64,000 nt of DNA, taken from contig NW_013651698.1 of assembly GCF_000499385.1 (NCBI RefSeq), forward strand, positions 44,102-108,101, written 5' to 3'. This document shows positions 37,245-47,300 of the stretch, piece by piece. Position 1 is the stretch's first letter; each line of letters begins with the position of its first letter. Source of the stretch: Eimeria necatrix (lineage: Eukaryota; Apicomplexa; Conoidasida; Eucoccidiorida; Eimeriidae). A model generated the notes under the pieces. That model was not told where the DNA came from. It made no database searches and saw only the letters and a list, made by a program, of their open reading frames with translations. The position numbers and the translations under genes are program-made.

Positions 37245-38156
37245 TGCTGCAACTGCAGCTGCTGCAGCTGCGTCGTTTGGTGTGGACAAACAATGCGAGT
37301 TAGCTGCTCTCAGTGCCCGCCTGCTGCTGCTGCTGCTGCCCTGCGTGGAGGCAGCAGCAGCAGCAGCAGCAGCAGACGGGGCAGCAGGAAAACCAAGAGA
37401 AGCAGCTCTTGCTGCAGTCTCTGGCGCTGCGACTGGCAGCCGCTGCGGGACTGTGCTGCCCCCAACTGCTGCAACAACGCCAACAGCTGCTGCTGCTACG
37501 GGAGCTGCTGCTGTCTCTGCTGCATTTGCTGCTTCTGCTACAGTTTCTGCAACACCAGTTGTTTGCTGCTGCTGCTTGGCTGCTTCTAGTCCCGAAAGAG
37601 GAGAAGCAGCAAGATCCTCTGCGCCCGAGAGGAGGGCGCAGTAGACCACTTCCGTGGTGTCGAAGCCATTCTGCTGCTGCTGCTGCTGCAGCTGCTGCTG
37701 CTGCAGCTGCTGCTGCTGCAGCTGCTGCTGCTGTCGGGTTCGCGCAGCCCTGCTGAAGTGCTGGTGCGTAGGAGAGTCTGCTGCTGCTGCTGCTGCTGCT
37801 GAATCCACAGAACGGTGCGAGGAGACCTTCGCTGCGAGCTGCTCAGCCGGTGCTGCAGCTGCAGCTGCTGCTGCTGTTACTGCTGCTACAGTGCTGCTGC
37901 TGCTGCTGCGGAGAGGACGACGGCGCCTTGGGGTGGTCCTAAGGCCAGCCCTCGGAGACATGTCTGCTGCTGCCACAGACACAGAAGCAACAGCAGCAGC
38001 AACAGATGCTACTGCTCCTGTGATGCGCCTCTTGCTGGATGAAGCTCTTGGTGGTGGCCCTAGTGCTGCTGCTGCTGCTGCTGCTGCTGCTGCAGCTGCA
38101 GATTCTTGTCTCGTTTCAGCTACTGAGCAACCACCGGCCACAGCAGCACGGTCCAT
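29058..38156 (-). CDS. cullin, scaffold of a cullin-RING ubiquitin ligase, many exons
   Basis: Cullins hold an adaptor at the N-terminus and the RING protein at the C-terminus. The start at 38156 opens a long exon with many Ala/Ser/Gln runs; N-terminal cullin-repeat blocks follow at about 36355-36220, 35808-35640 (LLQRLLRCWEVYGHLVYWLM, then LDRFF) and 35442-35220. A large exon 34431 to about 32825 has LTESESYYCSKSREWLL and RVHMLLFGEQQVFKL. The 3' part is phase-consistent: 31818-31756 (DRAGFLEAYR), 31519-31442 (HLGDRLLLRG), 31194-30521 (FTAFYTGKYSSRVLAWQ), 30298-30227 (ILLLFND), 30124-29641 (ISLEEIEAETKF to VRILK), 29392-29220 (LVEREFLRRDEENP), 29082-29058 (RVFHYVP, stop). The neddylation lysine is the last codon of the 29641 exon. 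The exons between about 32820 and 31820 are not settled. The class (CUL1, 3 or 4) cannot be told by eye. Length far exceeds the usual 750-800 residues because of amino-acid repeats. Confidence 0.86.
35757..35770. repeat. GGTGT-N4-ACACC element inside a cullin exon
   Basis: The sequence is GGTGTCCATACACC and encodes WEVYGH on the minus strand in a conserved cullin helix. It is one of four such elements lying in coding sequence. Confidence 0.6.
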
Positions 38157-39700
38157 ATCGCTGCTGCGGGTCCTGCTGCTGCTGCTGCCTCTTTCGCCGC
38201 CTTTGCTGCGCCCAGTTCCGTGCTGCAGTTGGCAAGTGCTGCCCAGAATCGCTGCAGCAGGTGCCGCTGCAGCTGCTGCTGCTGCTGCTGCTATTCTGGA
38301 TTCAGCGGGAAGAGGGAGCCTTCCTGCCGCTGCAGACGCTGCTGCTTCATGTAGGTAGGCGGGTTCTACTGCTGCTGCTGCTGCTGCTGCTACTACTAGA
38401 TTTCGTAGGCCAGTTGGTGTGGCCGGTGCAGCACCAGACGGAGGCTACTGCTTCCAAATAAGCAGCATGCGCTGCCGCTGCTGCTGCTGCTGCTGCTCGA
38501 AGAAGCAGTTAACTACAAAAAAAAATATGCCGCCGTGCTCGGGGAAACGCCGCTATTGCTGCTTCCCCTCCCACGGCTTCTACTGGTCTTGCTACGGACC
38601 GCTCCTGCTGCTGCTCCTGCTGCTCCCGCTGCTGCTGCACCCGCCGCTGCTCCTTCTGCTCTTGTTTAGGGAACATTACTTTACAGGCAGAATGCCCAAG
38701 AGCGTTGCAGGAATGCAGCTGCTGCTGCAGCAACAGCCTGGCAGGAAACGCTGCAATTCTCGTAGTATTTAAACACACTTCTGCCGCTGCATGTGTTGCC
38801 GTTGCTACTGCTGCTAGCAGCAGAGACTGAAGATTTCTGCTGCTCTAGGAAAACCTTAAAACGAGAAACGCAGCAATATCATGTGCAGTATTTACTACCG
38901 CAATGCCGCAGCTGCTGCTGCAGGCGGGCTGGCTGGCTGCTGCTGCTGCAGCTGCAGAATTGATATGTACTCACACAAGACTGCAGTTTTCTTACCCTTC
39001 GTCAACGTTTCTAGATATTTAAAAGATACAACCCGACCCAGAGACTCTCCTAAATCCCTGTACCCTCTGTCATTTGCCAACGAACCCCCCTTGGGGCTGT
39101 GTACCACCGCGTCACCGGCAGGTCTGGGCAATGAGGGTTTAGGGTCTCGGGCTTGGAGCTCTACACTGAAGCTCCCCTTCTGCGCAGAGTCATTTTGGCC
39201 GCTGAGGCTCTGAGTTTAAAGCCTGAGGGTTTGGCTCGTCGCAGCAGCGCAGGCGAGCGGCAGTGCACGCCCAAGGCGTTGAGCCCACAGCTTAACGCCG
39301 CTGCATTGAACCCTCTCGCGGCTCCCCAAGCAGCCCAAAAGAATGCTAACGCAGCCATCTACAGGCCCTGTTCTAGTGTCCCCTGCTGCGAGTTGCATGC
39401 GAACGGGGGAGACACGCAGACAGCCTGCAGCAGCAGCAGAAAGAACTCGCGCAGGCAGCACCTATACCGCCTGCCGAGTCTTGCTGCGGGTCACTGCTGT
39501 GCCACTACGCTCTACGTGCTGCCTCTACGGGCTTTCGGGCTTCCCTGCATGCACTGTGGCCAAAACTTAGAAAGGTTTGAACGACTTCTTCAAGAAATGG
39601 CCAGCCACCGACTGCCAAAAGGGTGTGCGGTGGAAGGAAAGCAGAGGCAGGGGTGAAAACTCCAAAGAGGTAGCGTAACAAAGGGATGTGGGGGATCAGC
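38157..39700. other. upstream region of the cullin gene, CTG-rich then mixed
   Basis: CTG/CAG repeats continue to about 38960. From about 39000 the sequence is of mixed composition with short open frames on both strands (up to about 170 codons at 39153-39656), none recognised. It should contain the cullin 5' UTR and promoter. Confidence 0.45.
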
Positions 39701-42700
39701 TGCGCCCCCACCATCCAGTCTGGGTATTCTGTCAGAAGCGAAGGTCACCATTTATGTAATGGAAGCGGCGTCGCCTGACTCCTACGTGATCCCGTCAAGC
39801 TCCTTAAGTACTTTCAAACCCAGAAGGGCCAAAGAAGCCCAAATAGCTATTTTAAAAAGCGAAAGATTCAACTCTGTTTCCAGTCTGGTCTCCCCGAGGC
39901 CTTCGGTTTCCATGGGTATGCAGGTGTTCCCTCAAGATGCACTGGTGACACAGCGAGCCCCAACCGCTGGCCTTCGAGCCAGACGCTTTAGGCTACATCG
40001 GCGGCAAGAGCAAGGTCCTTCTAGCTATACACTTTCTCATAGTGCTTCATCTGCAGTGTAACAAATCGTACAACTCCACGGGGTTGCGCTGGCGCAACAT
40101 TGCAGTGCTACGCACTAGAATTTAAGCTACTCTGGAGCACTGTTAGGGATTTCTCAAGCAGCATTACACAATCCTTAAGCACTAATCTTGGTTTGCTTGA
40201 ACTGCAGAAGTCGTGACGGGTAGTGCCCTGCCCAGCAGGAAATGCTTCCTGCGTTCTACGAGAGGTGCATGCTTGGTTGCATGCGGTATGGACCCTTGAA
40301 CGAAATTCTCAGAATTGGTGGAGTTATAAATTAGAAAACTATCGGATACATATTAATGTAATGCTGAGGAGTCTCAAATGTTCTAAACAATCGGTTAACT
40401 TTACTTGGTTGAAGCGTGCCACTTTTAGTGCAAACGAAAATGTGATTTTTTAAATATACATACAATTTTTCAAATAGAAAAAGCCTTAAATATGCAGAGC
40501 CGTATTTCCTAACAGCGAAACTATGAGCACCCCGCAGTCTGAATTCTTCAACACGAATTCCACACAAGAAAAATCCCCAATGAGGTTCCCTTACATACAT
40601 GATGAGAAACTCTAGAAAACTGGAGCGAGTACGTTGAGAAAACCAGCCGCGGACAGCGAGGAGGCTTCGTGCCTTATTTTTTTTGTAATCAACATTTCAA
40701 AATCAATAACAGTTCAACTAATCGATGGGTAGTTGATTATTGCATGGTCTTTGCTAAAGAGATATCGGGAAACTTTTATCTGTTCGTGGAGAAATTTTCA
40801 TATGTCCCACCAGAAACAATCAATAACAAACTTGTTACCAGTTAGTTGAATTCTTATTAATTAAAAAATGTTCATTTTATAATTTAATAGAACGCAATGT
40901 ATCTTTTGATCTAACGAACATTTTCATGTGGTCTGGCCAGCGCTGGCGCATGCATCACATCCAGTTCTGAGCCCCTGCATTTGCTCAAACGGCTCTACTA
41001 TCGACTCCCCTTATCTTTTTATTCTCTCCTGTACGCGGGCAGGTGGATCGCGGCCTTTCTCTGTCCTAATACCAAGACTAGCCTACTGTAGCTACTGCCT
41101 TGATCGCTAGCAGCTGATAGATGTAGAGTGCCCGGAGACCAAGATTGACTTCAAGCAAATTGCCTCCCGATATTTTATGGCGATGACCCTTATTTTCTCT
41201 CCGCCTGCCGAGAGACGGACCCTCACCCCGAGATGAGAAGCCTTTGATATTTGCGTGTAGCAGGCGCGAAACACTACCGCCTGTCCATTTAGTGCGTGTC
41301 ATGCGCTTCGGCGAAAGAAGACGAGAGAGCTTGGCTTGCCTTCTCAGGGCAGAAGATGAGGAACATTTTGTTTGTTTTGGGCCTCGTCGACGCGGGCTGT
41401 CGTAGAATGCTGAATATCTGTTACTGCGAGCGTCATTATTGGCATGCGGACGTGTCAAGGCATGTCACAGTCAATCATGAGCTATTTGAAGGAGGTTCCG
41501 TTCAGCCTGATGATGTGCGTAGTTTTAGCAAACTAGCTAGAATCGTACATTTATTGATTAACGAACAGGAACTCTATCTCTATGATAAGGCAAATTAAAT
41601 AATGAAAGCTTTTACGATTTTCCTCAAGATAGGGTTAATATTGGGAATTAATGCCATACCACTGGTTATGTAAACATGTATCTTGCACCAGGAGGGACTT
41701 CAACTGGAATTACATGCGTTCAGCCTATATTACGCTGGTTTGAACGAATGCAAGGTCAAATGAGCAACATAAGACGACCTGATGAAGGATCCGTGCTCAA
41801 TAATTGCACTTCACAAATACGTACTAAGGTCAAACAAGGAAAGTGGGATAACTTAGTCGCAAGAGCGACATTTCCGTCTCTAAGATATTACATTATTGTA
41901 CATGAGGAAGTGAATAACGTAAGAAACTTGCTCATGTGGACAACTGACAAAAGCAGCGGCTAATGATATACGGGCCATGCACAACAATTCTCTGGCCCCA
42001 CGACACGTTTACGTGCATGAATACAAGAAGCGTCCAGAGAGAAGGTTGTATAACTGTTCTCCTATAGCTACCCAAACATAGCGAGTGTAGGCAATTCTCC
42101 ATCAAGGCTAAAAATGCTAATTTTCTGTGTCCTTAGCTTCATGAGCTGCTCTCAGGCTGCTCTCAGGCGTGCTGGGTAGCTCTAATTTCCCAGGCCAAGC
42201 CTGCTTCCACGCACTCTGGTGTCATATTCGGACCCTTTCGGGAGCCGTTTTTAAAAATTAAAATTGACACTGATAAGCCAATAATGCATCGTTGTTAGAG
42301 CCACGGCTGGCCAGCCTTGCCTGGCAAACGCTTCCACTGCAAACTTGCTAGTTGCGCAACAGGCTGCCTCTGTCTGGCTCTCGAAAGAATTAGGCTTCTC
42401 TCTACCAAGAGTCGAGAATACTGCGGAAAAAAAAAGTGAAATTCGCAGCTGGCGGAACCCCTATCGATCGGGGGATGAAGCAGCTGCAATAGCTTGGATT
42501 TGTTAACCCACAGCTTCAAGCTTACATAGCCATCCTCAGAACTTCCGCAGGAAGGAGTCTGAAGATTACAACTTATGCTGCCAGTAAATGTGGCCCAGCC
42601 CACGAGTTTCTTCGCACTCTGCTGCGAAGCTGGTAAGAAGAATGGGCAATGTACCTAAAAACCGGCTAGTCGCCTCTCTAAACACATTTAGGGTCCCTCG

Positions 42701-43700
42701 TAAAACGCTAAAAACGGATTTATCCACCCCAAAGCTTTTAGAAAGCCACTTTTATTTCATCTGATTTTAGGGCTGCGTTCATTCTAGACTGTCAAGTGCA
42801 TCACCGTGGCCCATTCTGAAGTGGAGGGTGCAAGCGGACTGTAGCCCAGGAGTGCCTAAAGAAGACTTTTCTTAGATTTTGTATAATTCCAGGTTGCAAT
42901 AAAAGAAGAAATAATACAGTTCTTTTTCATTGACTGCGCCGTATGGAACAGCTGTCATTTCAGGAAGCACGTTTTTTCCTTGACTGGAGAGCGGTATTTC
43001 CGGAAGATATTATCCTAGTGCCTCTTCCGCTCTGTGAAAATTGTTTATGCTTTTTTAAAATTGATTCCTTAAATCTGTGACCTTCCCGGTCTTAGCAAAA
43101 GTGGTAAGTCCTAGACTTCCTTACACACAGGAAGGCACCACAAACAAAAGAAGAGGCGCAGCAATAAACATTAAACAGCGTCCTCGACTTTTACTCGAAA
43201 GCTGCTGCCTCTACATAGACAGAGCCTTTTCACAGCAACAGCAAAACAAACTTCGGCATTTGCTGCTGCTGCTGTGAAGAGGGATGCAATTGAAAGCAAA
43301 TGCTACAAGACTTTGTCTGAAGACGCCATTTTGGGCCTCACGGAATAAATGCCAATCTAGAGGTGGTACTAAGCCTCTTTGTCTCTTCACAATTTCTTTC
43401 TTTTTGCAATCTCTAATCGTAATCTAATCGTAAAGTGACAAAGCTAGTCAGTGAAATGCAGCTCCATCTCTTTCCATCTCTATACAGAAATGGGCGGCTC
43501 ACTCTCCAGTTTACGCCACCAAGACAGACATATAGAGGCAACAGATATGCCTACAGATGCATGCGCTGCAAAGCCCCAAAAAATTCAAATTCAGAAGAAA
43601 CTGAAAGGCACTTAGAACGACCTGAGCCCCTCTTCGGGGCTCCTCCTGTAGAGGCCAATTCTTTGCAGAAGCTGGAGGGGTAAAGTCTCAAACAAAAACA
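39701..43700. other. repeat-poor block without a recognisable gene
   Basis: About 4 kb of A/T-rich sequence with almost no CAG or telomere-like repeats. Open frames are under 130 codons. The one at 41676-41963 (95 codons, starting MYLAPGGTSTG) has a protein-like composition but no known domain and no good splice context. No transposon terminal repeats, reverse transcriptase or tRNA could be identified. The content resembles the spacers in the ROPK block. Confidence 0.5.
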
Positions 43701-44389
43701 AGAAATAATTTTCAGGAAACAAGAACAAGAAAGGATTCCCAGGAAATGTGAACAAGAATCGTTTCCGCGGGTTGCCTCCCGTGGAGGGTTTCAGGGGGCC
43801 GGTTTCTCGGGGATCCGGGACCCTCCTGGGGAGTTTAGACATTGAAAATACTTTAAAACATTAAATTTATTAAATTTAAAATAAATAAAGTAGAGAAGAA
43901 ACGGCAAAGGGACTGCAGCCGGCGCTGGGGCTGGCTTGGGGCTCTGCTGCAGCAGCAGCTGCTGCAGCACATCTGGGGTCAGAGGCTTTCTTTTGCTGCT
44001 GCTGCTGCTGCAGCTGTTGCTCATCTTCTGCTTTACGCCAGGACTGGGGTGTGCTTAGGGGTGACCCTAAATGCATTTCTTTCTCCTGCCGCGCACAGAC
44101 ACATCTCCCCACAGCCCCCCGACCGAACCCCAAACCCTAAACCCTAAACCCTAAACCCTCAGCAGCACCGCCTGCGCTGCAGCGCCTGCAGCAAATGCAG
44201 CTTTTTCTGGCTGCAAGTTTCTGAAGTCTCATTCTCCGCGACTCCTAAACCCTAGACGGGGGGCCTCTCCCGACAGAAGGAACGGTCGGCCCTCGCTGCA
44301 TGCGCGCAGGGTTTCGGACCTAGGGTTTAGGGTTTAGGGTTTAGGGTTTAGCGTTTTTCCATGTTTTTGGAGCTGAAAACCCCGAGAAA
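43701..44389. repeat. telomere-like units and CAG patches upstream of eIF3b
   Basis: CAG/CTG patches lie at 43945-44020. CCCTAAA units lie at 44129-44158 and TTTAGGG units at 44322-44350, the latter ending about 40 bp before the eIF3b start codon. This resembles the arrangement 5' of eIF3d. Confidence 0.8.
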
Positions 44390-47300
44390 ATGGTGAAAGT
44401 AACGAAGGAGGATTTGGAGAAGTTGGAGATCAAGGGTACGCCAGTGGCTAGGGAGGGCCCTCGCGAGGGTTTAGGGTTTGGAGTCAAGAGTTCAGGGTTT
44501 AGGGTTTAGGACTCGCTCTACATCCCTGAGAGCCATTGAAGCCGCCATGTTTTCCTCCCTGTGGATCGGGAGGCCGCAGTGGTTTCGCGCAGGCCCCCGG
44601 TGTCTCGATAGTTGGGGTTTAGGGTTTAGGGTTTAGGGTTTAGGGTTTGGGGTTTTGCTGCAGAGGAGGAGCAGGAAGAGCTTCTGAAGTACATTTCAGA
44701 TGACAGCGATGAAGACGAAGAAGCTCTTACAAAAAAGCTGGAGGCTTTTGAGCCTCTGCTGCAGATGGATGACCGATTCCCAGACACAGTGATCATGGTT
44801 GGAGTCCCGCTGGTAGGGTTTAGGGTTTAGGGTTTAGGGTTTAGGGTTTAGGGTTCGTTGTTGACGCGTTTCTGCGGATGCTGGGGCTTTGCGGAGGCGT
44901 GAGTGGCAGTTGGGGCTCGACCCTCGTGCACAGCCAGGCGTCGCGCCCTGCGCCGCGGGCCGAGGGTTTAGGGTTTAGGGTTTAGGGTTTAGGGTTTAGG
45001 GTTTGGGGTTTTGCGAAGGTGGGGGCGGACCGTCTGGAGAAGCTGACGGCGGTGTTGCGGAAGAAGATCGCGGACGAGTTGTCGCGGAAAGGAGGCGAAG
45101 ACGTCGAGGGTTCTTTTCTGATTGAACTTCCGATGAACTCCGACAAAACCCTAACTCGGGGTTGTTGTTTTTTGACATTTCCGAGTGTATATGCAGCACA
45201 GCATGCAGCAAGAGCTCTCAATGGATACAAGATCGACAAAAGACATACTTTTCGAGCGGCTCTTTTGGACGAGTTCGACGAGATCGTCGCTCGCGACAAA
45301 GACTACAAACCCGCCATTACTCTCCGCGGTTCGCCAAACCCTAAACCCTAAACCCTAAACCCTAAGCCCTAAACCCTAAGCCCTAAACCCTAAGTCCTGC
45401 GCACTGGCCCCGCGCAGCGCCTCGCGCCTTGCGCCGCGCGCGCCCGCGGCCAGCTCGCGCGGCGCCGCCCCTGCGGGTTAGGGTTTAGGGTTTAGGGTTT
45501 AGGGTTTAGGGTTTAGGGTTTGGTGTCGCTTAGGGTTTACGCGAGAGGACGTGCGTTGGTGGCTGAGCGACCCGCGGTTTCGCGAACAGTTCGTGCTGCG
45601 CTTCGACTCCGAAACGGAGGTTTACTGGCTCGACCCTCTCGAGGGAAATCCCTGCAGTCTTTGTTACGACGGCCAAAAAGAAAAGCAAGACGGAAAGGCA
45701 GTTTGGACCGAACTCAAGGTCCAGTGGTCACCCCAGGGCTCCTTCCTCGCCACTTTCCACCGCCAGGGTGGGTTTAGGGTTTAGGGTTTAGGGTTTAGGG
45801 TTTAGGGTTTGGGGTTTAGGGTTTGGGGTTTAGGGTTTGGGGTTTAGGGTTTAGGGTTTAGGGTTTAGGGTTTGGGGTTTAGGGTTTAGGGTTTAGGGTT
45901 TAGGGTTTAAGGGTTTGGGGTTTGCGCGGGCCCGCGGAGTCGCGGGCGCCGGCTCGAGGGTTTGCGGTTTGCGGTTTCGAAGCGGGGGGTTGGGGTTTGG
46001 GGTTGGGGGTCGCGCGTTTTCAAACCACAGTTTAGGGTTTAGGGTTTGGGGTCGGGGGTTGGGCCTTTCGAGACCACTGTTTAGGGTTTGGGGTTTAGGG
46101 TTTGGGGAGCAGCGCACAGGACCGGCGCCAAGGGCGGCGTTCGACGGGGCAAGCTCCGCTGCTTGGCCTTCGGGAGCACGGGCGAGGGTTTAGGGTTTAG
46201 GGTTTAGGGTTTAGGGTTTTGGGCCTCGGCTGCGGCTGGACTCTCAGGTATTGCCCTGTGGGCCGGCAGGAACTTCGAGAAGAAGGCGCGCCTGGAGCAC
46301 AAGGAAGTCAAGCAGGTTCGTCGAGGGTTTAGGGTTTAGGGTTTGGGGCTTAGGGTCTAGGGTTTGGGGCTTAGGGCTTAGGGTTTAGGGTGAGGTGTCA
46401 ATGCAGTGCATCTTTCTGTGGCCGGCGAATTTTCCGCTTTTGGTTGGGGTCTCATTAGCGTCCTAGGGGGAGACGTCCATCAGTAGGGTTTAGGGTTTAG
46501 GGTTTAGGGTTTAGGGTTTAGGGTTAGGGTTTAGGGTTTGTGCGCAGATCATGTTCTCCCCGAAAGAGACTTACATGCTCTCTTGGGATGGAACCCCAGC
46601 ATCAATGCGAAACGAAAAGGCGTTTAAGACATGGAACGTGATGACGGGTCGGCGCTTCTAAACCCTAAACCCTAAACCCTAAACCCTAACGCGTAAACCC
46701 CGAAGTCCAGGGTGCAGGCCGTGCGCCCCATCGGCGAACCGGCATCGCGTTCGCGCGCTGCGGGGTCGCGGTACAAGAAACAGGGTTTAGGGTTTAGGGC
46801 TTAGGGTTTAGGGTTTAGGGTTTAGGGTTTAGGGTTTAGGGTTTACGTGCAGGTGAGATGCTGCGGCAGTTCGCCACGCCCGCAGCCACTCCAAGAGGCA
46901 CTGAATTTCCTCACTTTTTATTTTCTCATGATGAAAAGTACTTGGCGAAAATTGGAGACAAAGAATTGTGCATTTACGCAATGGACCCCAAGGACAACTT
47001 CCCGGACCAGGCCGCCGACGAGGTCCGAGGGTTTAGGGTTTAGGGTTTAGGGTTTAGGGTTTAGGGTTTAGGGTTTGGGGTGGTGGAGAGCCGCGAGGGG
47101 CTTCGAGCGCCAGCACCATCATCTCCAGGCCTGCGGCCGGCGGGCCCGGCAGCGCAGGCGCTGGGGCCAAGGGCTAGGGTTTAGGGTTTAGGGTTTAGGG
47201 TTTAGGGTTTGCGTTGCAGGACGTAACTCCCGTGAAGTTGCTGCGAGATGAAAAAGGCCACTTCTCAGCCCTCAAGTATCCCGTAGAAAAGTTTGAATGG

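Noticed and set aside
41676..41963. 95-codon open frame in the repeat-poor block
   Set aside because: Length is within chance for this composition, no homology is recognised, and there are no supporting exons nearby.
6419..43700. tRNA or rRNA genes in the repeat-poor blocks
   Set aside because: I looked for B-box-like GGTTCGANNCC and cloverleaf arms and found none convincing; a covariance-model scan would decide.
43800..44030. CRISPR-like or clustered repeat arrays
   Set aside because: The repeats are heptamers or triplets without spacer structure, in a eukaryotic genome.
45771..45925. Long TTTAGGG array as a true telomere or chromosome end
   Set aside because: It lies between two eIF3b exons that must be spliced together, and unique sequence continues on both sides.
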